Below are positions 1 to 6,025 of a DNA stretch of 6,025 nucleotides, one piece after another. The translations under genes were made by a program, and so were the position numbers. Each line of letters begins with the position of its first letter. Positions within the stretch are counted from its first letter, which is position 1. The DNA comes from Candidatus Eiseniibacteriota bacterium. GTDB taxonomy: Bacteria; Arandabacterota; Arandabacteria; Arandabacterales; Arandabacteraceae. Where the stretch lies: the NCBI GenBank assembly GCA_030622265.1, contig JAUXGG010000123.1, positions 1 to 6,025 on the forward strand, written 5' to 3'. The notes under the pieces were generated by a model. It had not been told where the DNA came from. It saw only the letters and a list, made by a program, of their open reading frames with translations, and did not search any database.

Positions 1-1369
1 CATTGTTGACGAGTCGTCCCCTGATGTCGTATACGCCGAGCTTCACCTGGCCCGAAACGGGCAAGTGGAACTCAATGATGATACTGCCGGCTGACTGGCT
101 CTCTCCACCTGAAGCGTCCAGGTAGGCCACATCCCTGGTGCTGCCATTCTTTTGGTCCAGTCTCCGCGAAACCTGGCGAAGTGTCCGGACAATGTCACTT
201 CCGGCGAAGGGTTCATCGAATACCAGGCCTGTAACAGTGATCTCGGCCTCAGTCTCGTCGCCTATCAAGCCGATCACCTCGGATCTCAGGAACTTCACCA
301 TCAGATCCGGGACGCCGTCCTCGTCGTAGTCACCTATTTCAACCGGGTCCTCCAGGGCTTCGAGCACATCGCAGAGCAGCAGAGTCGATTCATCGATGTC
401 CTCTGGATCGTACCCGGGAGGCAGCTCGATGTAGCACGTGACGAAGCGGCCACGGGAACTCAGGTTCAATACATCGGGCTTGATATCGATCACGGCTTCA
501 AGGGGGACCACGGCGGCACCGCATCCTATATCGGCGGCGCCCATGAAATCAGGTTCCGGCGGGCACGCCTGCGCACAGGGGGATGCCCCGTCGATGGTGT
601 AGGGCGTACCAGGACTTTCATCGAGACAGAACATTGGGTCCATGCATATGTTGCCCGAGAAGCCGTTCTGGTTTGCGATCATCCCGTTCCAGTCGCCGCC
701 CACGTTTCCGTATATGTCGCTGCAGTAGACCGATACCGCGCTGCCGTCGTCAGCGATTCCGATTGCCCCACCACCTCTGTTGAAGGCGATGATGCATCTC
801 TCCATGACCGGGGAGGAGTTCGAGGCAGAGTAGATGGCAGCACCCTGACTTGCCGAGTTGCCGACAAAGGTCACGTTCTTGATAGTGGGGCTCGAACCGC
901 CGCCGCAGAAGATGGCCGCGCCGTTTAAGACCGCGGTGTGGCGGCGCAGGATCACATGGGAGATGGTCGGGGAAGTCCCCCAGCACCAGATCGCACTGCC
1001 TTCGTAGCCATAGCCATTCTGGATGGTGATCCCCTCCAGGACCGATCCCGGTCCCTCTCCGTTAAAGAACAGGAAGCCCCGTCTCCAGAGTAACTCATCT
1101 CCCTGGATGTCGATGACGCAGCCATGTGGATCACCGCTTCTGGATCGGATCACAATGGCCTTGCCGGCGCAGCTCAACTCCGTATTTCCGATTCCGGTGT
1201 AGGTACCATCATCAAGCAGGAGTGTGTCACCTGAAGATGCAGCGATGATGCCTGACTTGATGTCCGCCACCTCGCCTGATCCGTCAGGGCTTATGGCCCA
1301 GGTCCGGCAAAGAGCCTGGGACGATGTAAGAATGAGGACGAGTGCAGTCAAGGCAATCAGCCGTCTCAT
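1..1369 (-). CDS. Secreted right-handed beta-helix protein with C-terminal FlgD/T9SS-like module (partial, C-terminus off left edge)
   Basis: The frame is open from the ATG at 1369 to the window edge (456 codons, no stop), so only the extreme C-terminus is missing. The start is preceded by AAGGGGGG at 1378-1385, 8 nt upstream. Residues 1-21 (MRRLIALTALVLILTSSQAL plus Cys) form a signal peptide with a basic tip and hydrophobic core; the Leu before the Cys does not fit a lipobox, so ordinary signal peptidase I cleavage is more likely. Residues 25-65 resemble the entry segment of DUF1565/PbH1 proteins. Residues about 109-220 carry beta-helix rungs with SPT/SPT/SPV at 133, 160 and 186, a 26-27-residue period, and recurring GAAI/GAAIY turns. 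Residues about 292-395 form a beta domain with an acidic GDYDEDGVPDL loop (347-355), possibly Ca-binding. Residues 429-456 (IIIEFHLPVSGQVKLGVYDI, then RGRLVN) match the FlgD-Ig/T9SS sorting-tail style. It is probably an exported or surface protein. Its ligand or enzyme activity is unknown; no catalytic residues were recognised. Confidence 0.85.
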   Translation of the reverse strand, partial: MRRLIALTALVLILTSSQALCRTWAISPDGSGEVADIKSGIIAASSGDTLLLDDGTYTGIGNTELSCAGKAIVIRSRSGDPHGCVIDIQGDELLWRRGFLFFNGEGPGSVLEGITIQNGYGYEGSAIWCWGTSPTISHVILRRHTAVLNGAAIFCGGGSSPTIKNVTFVGNSASQGAAIYSASNSSPVMERCIIAFNRGGGAIGIADDGSAVSVYCSDIYGNVGGDWNGMIANQNGFSGNICMDPMFCLDESPGTPYTIDGASPCAQACPPEPDFMGAADIGCGAAVVPLEAVIDIKPDVLNLSSRGRFVTCYIELPPGYDPEDIDESTLLLCDVLEALEDPVEIGDYDEDGVPDLMVKFLRSEVIGLIGDETEAEITVTGLVFDEPFAGSDIVRTLRQVSRRLDQKNGSTRDVAYLDASGGESQSAGSIIIEFHLPVSGQVKLGVYDIRGRLVNN

Positions 1370-1377
1370 GGTAGATT

Positions 1378-1385
1378 CCCCCCTT
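1378..1385 (-). promoter_or_regulatory. Ribosome binding site of the beta-helix gene
   Basis: AAGGGGGG on the minus strand lies 8 nt before the ATG at 1369. The other nearby ATG (1388) is out of frame, so this site and spacing fix the start and give the protein its signal peptide at the N-terminus. Confidence 0.6.
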
Positions 1386-1466
1386 CATGGTCTCGCGCAG
1401 AGGCCAAGCCTGTTAAGAGTCCCGGAGTGTGGGCAACGCCGACGTTGACTGCCGGCTAGTGCAAGG

Positions 1467-1487
1467 ATTTGCTGCGCAGCTGCAAAT
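1467..1487. repeat. Small inverted repeat (hairpin-forming)
   Basis: ATTTGC (1467-1472) and GCAAAT (1482-1487) are exact reverse complements separated by 9 nt. The perfect 10-bp palindrome GCTGCGCAGC (1471-1480) overlaps it. It lies about 100 nt upstream of the beta-helix start. It could be a regulator site or a 5'-leader hairpin, but it is short enough to be chance. Confidence 0.3.
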
Positions 1488-1637
1488 TGCATCTTCAGCG
1501 GAGGTATTGCAACTCCCGGAAAGCGAACCTGCCTGTTGGATTCGCGCAAAGTTGAAGCTAATCTGCATTTTACTGTCGGACAACTGCCCATGTTGGCTCA
1601 CACTCCCTAATCCGTGGTAAGTGGTATTGCATAAGGC

Positions 1638-1657
1638 ATGCCGGGTAGATGCGGCAT
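1638..1657. repeat. Small GC-rich hairpin
   Basis: ATGCCG (1638-1643) and CGGCAT (1652-1657) are exact reverse complements with an 8-nt loop. It lies between the operon's last gene and the beta-helix gene. No T-run follows on either strand, so it is not a classical intrinsic terminator. The function is unknown and chance is possible. Confidence 0.3.
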
Positions 1658-1748
1658 CATAGATATGAGAGGCGAACTGTACCTGGATGGCGGGCTCGGA
1701 CTGTGGGAGGAGGTCGGATTGCAGCCGGGAGTCGCACCTCGACCATCG

Positions 1749-1788
1749 AAATTCACAAGTCGGTACCTGACCCCAGGATTGTGAATTT
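1749..1788. repeat. 10-bp perfect inverted repeat around a GGTACC core; possible REP/MITE-like element
   Basis: AAATTCACAA (1749-1758) and TTGTGAATTT (1779-1788) are exact reverse complements around a 20-nt centre that contains the palindrome GGTACC (1762-1767) followed by TGACCCC. The right arm shares its last base with the TAA stop (1788-1790) of the carrier-protein gene. The stem is AT-rich and has no following T-run, so it is a poor intrinsic terminator, although it is placed where one would sit. From memory, a motif reading GGGGTCAGGTACC next to such arms recurs as a dispersed repeat near REP-associated (Y1-type) transposases in environmental bacteria. I could not check this here. The inverted repeat itself is certain; its nature is inferred. 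Confidence 0.55.
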
Positions 1789-2429
1789 TATGCGGGCTCT
1801 ACGATGAAGAGGACCAGGCCGTGCTTGACTTCGGCGGAATCCTCAATCGTGATCTTGACGACCCTTGCCTTGGGCGGGAACTCGGGCTCGCCGGGATAGA
1901 GGATGGGATTGAAGCACTTCATCACCTCCACGAGGGCAAGCGTGGTGCCCTGGGTGACGATGGCGCCCTCCTCGACATAGGAAGGCGACTGGGGGTTGGC
2001 CCTGCGGTAGAAGATGCCATCTGTCGGTGACTTTACACCGAACATGCCTGCCGGGATTCCCTCATCCCTGGTACCGGTCTCGGCCTCCATCATCTTGAAC
2101 TCCGTGGTAAGCCCGGCCTCGGCTTCGGAGCTCACGGTGAAAAGGGGCTGCCCGTATTCGACCCGCTGCTTGCGGTTCTCAATGTGGAGGTGGGTCACCA
2201 CGCCGTGATGGCCCTCGGGCATCATCAGATGGAAGTACTTGCGAATCACGGTCAGATAACCCACGAACGAACCGGGCGTGAGGAAGGTCCCGACGGCGGG
2301 CGGCATATCGAAGAAGCCAACACCGGGGGCAAGCACGTCGAAGTGACCCTTCAAGGTCTCGGACTCCCTGACGCCGCAAGTCCTGGCTTCCCCGATCAGT
2401 CTTACCATGTCCGAGTCTCTGGGCTGCAT
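1788..2429 (-). CDS. Biotin carboxyl carrier protein of acyl-CoA carboxylase, with two biotinyl-type domains
   Basis: 213 residues, last gene of the operon, 27 nt after the carboxyltransferase stop. It carries the biotin that shuttles CO2 from biotin carboxylase to carboxyltransferase. The C-terminal domain (about 131-212) has the signature EVMK at 168-171, with Lys171 the expected biotinylation site, followed by CFN. It also has the paired Gly-rich turns of a barrel-sandwich fold (SPTDGIF near 134-140) and a short insertion PGEPEFPPKA (179-188). The N-terminal half (about 29-100) looks like a second copy of the same fold: APGVGFF at 34-40, then VGYLTVIRKYF where EVMK would be, then VEYGQPLFTV. 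The Lys position there reads Arg63, so that copy is probably not biotinylated. The Pro/Ala-rich linker usual in AccB is absent. The start at 2429 has AAGAGGAAGG just upstream; Met8 lacks a ribosome site. The family is clear; the two-domain reading is by eye. Confidence 0.85.
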   Translation of the reverse strand: MQPRDSDMVRLIGEARTCGVRESETLKGHFDVLAPGVGFFDMPPAVGTFLTPGSFVGYLTVIRKYFHLMMPEGHHGVVTHLHIENRKQRVEYGQPLFTVSSEAEAGLTTEFKMMEAETGTRDEGIPAGMFGVKSPTDGIFYRRANPQSPSYVEEGAIVTQGTTLALVEVMKCFNPILYPGEPEFPPKARVVKITIEDSAEVKHGLVLFIVEPA

Positions 2430-2456
2430 GCCTTCCTCTTGTCAGATATCAGTCTA

Positions 2457-4190
2457 TCAGATGTCCGTCAGCGTGTGCAGATCGTGGACCGCCCAGATCC
2501 GGGGGTTCTTGACCCTCCGGTAGCCGGTCGCCTGGTAGCTCATCTCCACCATGGCCCTGATATAGCGTCTCAGCTCGCCCATATAGACCACCTCATCTGT
2601 ATCCATCTGGGAGGCTGCCTTCACGGGGTCCATGTCACTGGTTATGCGGTCCTCGACGGCCTGCATGCCGCTCTTGATCTTCTCGATCTCATCCTCGTCG
2701 GTCGATAGGATCTCGAAGTTGTCATCCAGCTTGGTCCTGTATGCGCCGATGGCAAGCGTTCGGCCTTCCATCACCGCAAGCCTGGTTACCGGGGTCGATA
2801 GCTGGAGAACCGGATCATAGGCATTGCTGGCCATGGCGTAGTAACCCGCCCCGGATGCTTTTCTCAGCAGCACGGTCACCATGGGCACCGTATTGGTGGA
2901 GTTGGTGTAAATGAGGCTGGAGCCGTATCCTAAGAGACCTTCCTTCTCGGCCTCGGCCCCGATGTCGAATCCCGATACGTCCTGGAGCCAGACTATCGGG
3001 ATCCCGTCGTCATTGCAGGTCCGGGAGAACTGGGAGATCTTGGCGATTCCCTCCCTGTAGAGAATACCGCCCGGGCGTTTCTGGTCGGGATACTCGGGAT
3101 GCCCGATCAGGAACTGGTTGTTCGCTATGATTCCCGCGTAGAGTCCCCCGATCCTGGCTATCCCCGTGATCATCTCCTCACCCTTGCCCGGCAGCACCTC
3201 CCAGAAGAGGCTCGAGTCCACCAGGCGCGCGATCACCTGTCTGGTGTCGTACGGCATGCGGTAATCGCCTGGGAATATGCTCGAGATTTCCCGGGTGTCG
3301 TAGAGGGGTTCGCTGGTGTCGCCGCCGTACTTATAGTACTCGGCACCGGAACCGGGAAGAAGGGATATGTCCCTGCGGATCATGGTAATCACCGCCGGAT
3401 CGTCCGGACCGCGGAAGTCGGCGCAGTTTGAGATGTGAACGTGAATGTCCGCGCCGCCTATCGCGAGTGATGTTATGTTCTGGCTCTTTCCGCCCTTTAT
3501 AAGCGCGGCGCCCGCGATCACCATGTAAGCCTGCTCGGTCATGTAGACCCGGTCACTGATGATCGGCATATAGCCGCCGCCTGCGATGCAGTCCCCAAAT
3601 ACCGCCGCTATCTGGGGTACCCCGTTGGCGCTTAAGAGACTGTTCATCTTGAAGATACAGGCTGCTCCCGTCGGGCCGGGGAACGACCGGCTCTGTTCGG
3701 GAAGGTAGAGGCCGCTGCAGTCGACAAGGTATATGACCGGGAGCCGGAGCCTCAGGGCGATATGCTGGGCACGCTCTATCTTCTCAGGAGTCAAGGGCCA
3801 CCAGGCGCCCGAGGCCACCGTGTTGTCATTGGCGATCACCATCGTGTAGCGGTTTTCCACCCTGACAAAGGCGGTCACGACGCCCGCTCCGGGACATTTC
3901 TTCTTGCTCTTGCCTTCGCCGAATTCCCTGCCGTAGTTTACGAAGGTCCCGATGGGCAGGATCTCACTGCCGGGATCCTTCAAGATCTCAAGCCTCTCCC
4001 AGGTGGTGAGCTTGCCCTTGGCGTGGACCCGCTTGACGTACTCCTCACCCCAGCCGGCCTTGACCTCGAGACGCTTCTCGGCGATCGACTTCTCCAGCGC
4101 TTCCATGCTCTTCAGATTGGCGCCGGTCTCAGCAGGGGACATGAAAGTCTTAATAGAAGATCCGATTGGTTGCAGCAGGACCTTAGCCAT
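2457..4190 (-). CDS. Acyl-CoA carboxylase carboxyltransferase subunit (GcdA / MCC-beta type)
   Basis: 577 residues from the ATG at 4190. It transfers the carboxyl group between carboxybiotin and an acyl-CoA. It has two crotonase-fold halves: the N-terminal half (about 60-280) with [11 protein letters not shown] (127-137), [10 protein letters not shown] (157-166) and the oxyanion-hole segment [10 protein letters not shown] (198-207), and the C-terminal half (about 315-560) with [20 protein letters not shown] (404-423), SSLIY and the second oxyanion segment [13 protein letters not shown] (443-455). The D-x-x-G-x-D-x-G-x-x-AEK-x-x-LLG pattern and the length recall the glutaconyl-CoA decarboxylase alpha subunit (about 587 residues), more than the roughly 510-residue Pcc[11 protein letters not shown] (245-254) matches the MCC-beta pattern GGADLH. 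The gene overlaps the end of the biotin carboxylase gene by 8 nt, implying translational coupling. The frame also opens at a GTG (4199), but the ribosome site favours 4190. Substrate candidates are methylcrotonyl-, glutaconyl-/crotonyl-, propionyl- or acetyl-CoA; I cannot choose. Confidence 0.9.
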   Translation of the reverse strand: MAKVLLQPIGSSIKTFMSPAETGANLKSMEALEKSIAEKRLEVKAGWGEEYVKRVHAKGKLTTWERLEILKDPGSEILPIGTFVNYGREFGEGKSKKKCPGAGVVTAFVRVENRYTMVIANDNTVASGAWWPLTPEKIERAQHIALRLRLPVIYLVDCSGLYLPEQSRSFPGPTGAACIFKMNSLLSANGVPQIAAVFGDCIAGGGYMPIISDRVYMTEQAYMVIAGAALIKGGKSQNITSLAIGGADIHVHISNCADFRGPDDPAVITMIRRDISLLPGSGAEYYKYGGDTSEPLYDTREISSIFPGDYRMPYDTRQVIARLVDSSLFWEVLPGKGEEMITGIARIGGLYAGIIANNQFLIGHPEYPDQKRPGGILYREGIAKISQFSRTCNDDGIPIVWLQDVSGFDIGAEAEKEGLLGYGSSLIYTNSTNTVPMVTVLLRKASGAGYYAMASNAYDPVLQLSTPVTRLAVMEGRTLAIGAYRTKLDDNFEILSTDEDEIEKIKSGMQAVEDRITSDMDPVKAASQMDTDEVVYMGELRRYIRAMVEMSYQATGYRRVKNPRIWAVHDLHTLTDI

Positions 4191-5547
4191 TTTGCTCACG
4201 CCCCTTTGCTCGGAAGAGGTCGGGAATGAAGGAGGTGTTGTAATCTCCCTTCCGGAATTCCTCGGACGAGAGAATCTCTATATGGATCGGGATGGTGGTC
4301 TTAACGCCCTTTATATTGAAGCCCTCGAGAGCCTGCTTGACCGTGCTTATGGCGCCGGCCCTGTCCTCGCCCCGTCCGATCAGCTTGCACAAAAGGGAAT
4401 CGTAAAAGGGAGGAATGGTATAGCCCGGTTTTATGTGGGTGTCCACCCGGACGGAGTCCATGCAGGGTGGTTCGAATTCGGTGATGGTGCCGGGGTCGGG
4501 TTTGAAGCCATTGTCCGGGTCTTCGGCGTTTATCCTCACCTCGATCGCGTGGCCGCTCATCTTGACATCGTCTTGGGTGATACTCAAGGGACAGTTTGCC
4601 GCTATCCGGAGCTGCTCCTTGACTATGTCGAAATCGGTTACCATCTCGGTCACGGGATGCTCGACCTGGAGCCTGGCATTCATCTCCATGAAGTAGAGAT
4701 TCCCGGCCTCGTCCCGCAAGAACTCCACAGTGCCTGCATTGACATAGCCGATCGCCGCGACCGCCCGGGAGACCTTCTCCCCGAAGGCCTTGCGGGTGTC
4801 CTCGTCGACCGCGGGGGAAGGGGATTCCTCCACCAGCTTCTGGTGGCTCCGCTGGATCGAACACTCCCTCTCGCCAAGGTGGACGGCGTTTCCGAACACG
4901 TCGGCCAGGATCTGAAACTCGATATGCCGGCCCCGCGAGATATACTTCTCCATGTAGAGGGCCGGATTCGCAAAGGCCTTTTCGGCTTCCAGCGAGGCCT
5001 CGTTGAATGCGCCCTCGAGGTCGCCCCCGGCATTGACTATCCTCATGCCCTTGCCGCCCCCGCCGGCGCTGGCCTTCAGGAGCACGGGATAGCCGATCTC
5101 TTCTGCGGCGGCGCTCGCCTCCTTGAGATTGTCAACGGTCCCGTCGGTTCCGGGAATGGGATCAAGGCCGAGGCTCTTCATGGTCTCTCTCGCGCGGACC
5201 TTATCACCAAAGAGCCTTACGGCGCCCGGTGGCGGACCGATGAAGGTGATCTTGCTCTGTGCGCAGAGGGAGGAGAAAAGCGAATTCTCTGCCAGGAACC
5301 CATAACCCGGATGCAGTGCTTGGCAGTCGCTCTGGACCGCAGCCTGTATCAGGGTTTCCATGTTTAGATAGCTCTCGGCGCTGCGGGAGCCGCCGATGCA
5401 GACGGTCTCGTCGGCGTATTCTAGATGAGGGGATGTGCGGTCGGCTTCCGAATGGACGGCCACGGTCCGGATGCCCAGCTCCTTGCAGGCGCGAATCACC
5501 CGGAGCGCGATCTCGCCCCGGTTTGCTATCAGAACAGACCTGAACAT
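4183..5547 (-). CDS. accC: Biotin carboxylase subunit of acyl-CoA carboxylase
   Basis: 454 residues from the ATG at 5547, close to E. coli AccC (449). It uses ATP and bicarbonate to carboxylate biotin on the carrier protein in the cytosol. The N-terminal domain opens with [20 protein letters not shown] and includes [10 protein letters not shown] (79-88). An ATP-grasp domain follows with Lys116 (FGDK), Lys158 (LLKAS), the Gly-rich lid AGGGGKGM (161-168), His208, SHQKLVEE with Lys237, Glu275, Glu288 (FMEMN), Arg292, Gln294, Val295, Glu296 ([11 protein letters not shown]), and Arg338 (EVRINAEDP). All catalytic positions known from E. coli AccC are present, so it should be active. The frame extends 15 codons further to an ATG at 5592, but that extension is not family-like, GGAAGGG lies 5 nt before 5547, and the candidate promoter leaves almost no leader for the longer form. 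It is the first gene of the operon. The symbol marks the subunit type; it may serve a propionyl- or methylcrotonyl-type complex instead of fatty acid synthesis. Confidence 0.93.
   Translation of the reverse strand: MFRSVLIANRGEIALRVIRACKELGIRTVAVHSEADRTSPHLEYADETVCIGGSRSAESYLNMETLIQAAVQSDCQALHPGYGFLAENSLFSSLCAQSKITFIGPPPGAVRLFGDKVRARETMKSLGLDPIPGTDGTVDNLKEASAAAEEIGYPVLLKASAGGGGKGMRIVNAGGDLEGAFNEASLEAEKAFANPALYMEKYISRGRHIEFQILADVFGNAVHLGERECSIQRSHQKLVEESPSPAVDEDTRKAFGEKVSRAVAAIGYVNAGTVEFLRDEAGNLYFMEMNARLQVEHPVTEMVTDFDIVKEQLRIAANCPLSITQDDVKMSGHAIEVRINAEDPDNGFKPDPGTITEFEPPCMDSVRVDTHIKPGYTIPPFYDSLLCKLIGRGEDRAGAISTVKQALEGFNIKGVKTTIPIHIEILSSEEFRKGDYNTSFIPDLFRAKGREQNG
4201..4207 (-). promoter_or_regulatory. 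Ribosome binding site deciding the carboxyltransferase start
   Basis: AAAGGGG (minus strand) lies inside the last codons of the biotin carboxylase gene. It is 10 nt before the ATG at 4190 but only 1 nt before the upstream in-frame GTG at 4199. Spacing therefore favours the ATG and a 577-residue product over the 580-residue one. Confidence 0.5.
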
Positions 5548-5552
5548 GGTAA

Positions 5553-5559
5553 CCCTTCC
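5553..5559 (-). promoter_or_regulatory. Ribosome binding site deciding the biotin carboxylase start
   Basis: GGAAGGG on the minus strand, 5 nt before the ATG at 5547. With the conserved AccC N-terminus beginning exactly there, it supports the short start over the in-frame ATG at 5592. Confidence 0.5.
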
Positions 5560-5603
5560 GGGCGCATCAAGCCGCGCCCACATTGTGCACATAACCGCCT
5601 TGT

Positions 5604-5633
5604 ACTGTAGCAGTTAGAGGCCGCAGAAGGCAA
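5604..5633 (-). promoter_or_regulatory. Candidate sigma-70-type promoter of the carboxylase operon
   Basis: On the minus strand, TTGCCT (5628-5633; 4 of 6 matches to TTGACA) and TACAGT (5604-5609; 4 of 6 matches to TATAAT) are 18 nt apart. A transcript would begin near 5597, giving a leader of about 50 nt before the ATG at 5547. The 8-bp palindrome TGTGCACA (5584-5591) would fall in the early leader and could be an operator, though it is short. Only consensus similarity supports this. Confidence 0.3.
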
Positions 5634-5691
5634 GCTCATCATGGTGGGAGCTGTATGGCCGAATCTGCGCCGCTTCTCCCCGGCTTTGGCC

Positions 5692-5720
5692 TTGAACGGG
5701 GGCGTGACTTGGATTAGATT
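5692..5720 (+). promoter_or_regulatory. Candidate sigma-70-type promoter of the phasin-like gene
   Basis: TTGAAC (5692-5697) and TAGATT (5715-5720) are 17 nt apart, each with 4 of 6 consensus matches, and lie about 40 nt before the start codon at 5761. It diverges from the operon's candidate promoter. Supported by consensus similarity and position only. Confidence 0.35.
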
Positions 5721-5745
5721 GAGGCACAGGGACGTTCACAAGACA

Positions 5746-5753
5746 GAGGAGGT
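5746..5753 (+). promoter_or_regulatory. Strong ribosome binding site of the phasin-like gene
   Basis: GAGGAGGT ends 7 nt before the ATG at 5761, a near-perfect anti-16S match. It decides the start. The frame stays open upstream to an ATG at 5641 (40 more codons), but that stretch has no ribosome site and overlaps the candidate promoter. Confidence 0.75.
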
Positions 5754-5760
5754 CACGAAG

Positions 5761-6025
5761 ATGTCGGCTATCAAGAACATAGTGTATCTTGGCGTAGGAA
5801 TGGCGTCTGCCACCCGCGAGAAGCTGGAGGAAGTTGTAGAGGATCTGGTCAAGCGCGGTGAGGTCGCAAGTGCCGACCGCTCCAAGGCCCTGGAGGAGCT
5901 CCAGCAGCGGGCTCAGACGACCGCCAACGATGTAAGGAAAATCGTGGACGAGCGGGTCGAGGCCGTCGGGAAGAAGCTTCGCTGGATCGATGACCTCAGG
6001 AAGGTCCAGGGCGAGATTGACACTC
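5761..6025 (+). CDS. Phasin-like / PHA-granule-regulator-type coiled-coil protein (partial, C-terminus off right edge)
   Basis: 88 full codons are visible before the window ends. The protein opens MSAIKNIVYLGVGMASATRE, a short apolar helix (about 5-16), followed by a highly charged, helix-favouring region rich in Lys, Glu, Arg, Ala and Gln. The pattern KLEEVVEDLVKRGEVASADR (21-40) followed by LEELQQRA resembles the start of the 'polyhydroxyalkanoate synthesis regulator phasin' group (PhaF/PhaI-like), which typically has an apolar first helix, a LV-x-RGE turn and a long coiled coil. Such proteins bind PHA granules or act as small coiled-coil scaffolds. In genomes without PHA synthase their role is unknown. 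It is divergently paired with the carboxylase operon across about 210 bases and has a strong ribosome site. No PHA synthase is visible. The family call is moderate because the annotation name is broad and the C-terminus is missing. Confidence 0.65.
   Translation, partial: MSAIKNIVYLGVGMASATREKLEEVVEDLVKRGEVASADRSKALEELQQRAQTTANDVRKIVDERVEAVGKKLRWIDDLRKVQGEIDT

Larger units (their letters stand above)
1370..1787. other. Non-coding gap between the carboxylase operon and the beta-helix gene
   Basis: About 418 bases without a convincing gene. The short open frames here (for example 1429-1620 plus and 1385-1591 minus) give Arg/Cys-rich or low-complexity peptides with no recognisable domain. The gap holds the beta-helix gene's ribosome site, small hairpins at 1467-1487 and 1638-1657, and the long inverted repeat at 1749-1788. 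A promoter for the beta-helix gene is expected here on the minus strand. The best -10-like hexamer is TAAAAT (minus strand, 1567-1572), but no fitting -35 lies 16-18 nt upstream, so I do not call it. Confidence 0.6.

Noticed and set aside
152..928. 258-codon plus-strand open frame in the left part
   Set aside because: It is antisense to the beta-helix protein, whose signal peptide, periodic rungs and ribosome site show that the minus strand is the coding one.
1385..1620. Small open frames on both strands in the gap before the beta-helix gene
   Set aside because: They overlap one another and their peptides have no domain or signal-peptide character.
2184..2708. 174-codon plus-strand open frame across the carrier/carboxyltransferase junction
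   Set aside because: It is antisense to both genes, His/Leu/Gly-rich, and has no recognisable domain.
4301..4864. 187-codon minus-strand frame within the biotin carboxylase gene
   Set aside because: It is an out-of-frame shadow of accC; the accC frame retains all catalytic residues there, so there is no frameshift.
3952..5367. 471-codon plus-strand open frame opposite the biotin carboxylase and carboxyltransferase genes
   Set aside because: It is wholly antisense to two strongly conserved genes; the translation shows no recognised domain. Long antisense frames are expected opposite GC-biased codons.
5548..5592. 15-codon N-terminal extension of biotin carboxylase from an ATG at 5592
   Set aside because: It lacks family similarity and a ribosome site; the conserved AccC N-terminus starts at 5547 behind GGAAGGG.
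5633..5652. AGCTC/GAGCT inverted repeat in the divergent intergenic region
   Set aside because: Arms of only 5 bp with a 10-nt loop; expected by chance in a region this long.
5641..5760. 40-codon in-frame N-terminal extension of the phasin-like protein
   Set aside because: The ribosome site GAGGAGGT sits exactly for the ATG at 5761; the extension has an odd composition and covers the candidate promoter.

Overview
The window looks like a chromosomal segment of an uncultivated, moderately GC-rich bacterium. The left-hand gene encodes a secreted beta-helix protein ending in a FlgD/T9SS-like C-terminal module. Such architectures are common in FCB-related and neighbouring candidate phyla (for example Latescibacterota, Krumholzibacteriota, Eisenbacteria or Zixibacteria-type genomes). 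This placement is an inference from protein style; no rRNA or marker gene is present. I see no rRNA, tRNA, CRISPR array, prophage or transposase gene.

Layout, left to right. Positions 1-1369 (minus strand) hold most of a secreted right-handed beta-helix protein whose C-terminus runs off the left edge. Positions 1370-1787 are non-coding and contain a striking 10-bp inverted repeat that touches the stop codon of the next gene. Positions 1788-5547 (minus strand) form a compact three-gene operon read right to left: biotin carboxylase (4183-5547), a GcdA/MCC-beta-type carboxyltransferase (2457-4190) and a biotin carboxyl carrier protein (1788-2429). Positions 5548-5760 are a divergent intergenic region with candidate promoters in both directions. 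Positions 5761-6025 (plus strand) hold the start of a phasin-like coiled-coil protein that runs off the right edge.

Together the three operon genes encode every component of a biotin-dependent acyl-CoA carboxylase. The biotin carboxylase uses ATP and bicarbonate to carboxylate biotin on the carrier protein, and the carboxyltransferase moves the carboxyl group to an acyl-CoA. The carboxyltransferase resembles the alpha subunit of glutaconyl-CoA decarboxylase, but a biotin carboxylase is encoded beside it and no membrane decarboxylase subunit is visible. An ATP-driven cytosolic carboxylase is therefore the best reading; its acyl-CoA substrate cannot be settled from sequence alone.

The most unusual points are four. 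The carrier protein appears to contain two biotinyl-type folds, the first with its biotin-accepting lysine position changed. The carboxylase and carboxyltransferase genes overlap, with two nested candidate starts. A palindromic, possibly dispersed repeat abuts the operon's last stop codon. A phasin-like gene is divergently paired with the carboxylase operon. I found no convincing evidence of a wholly new system.
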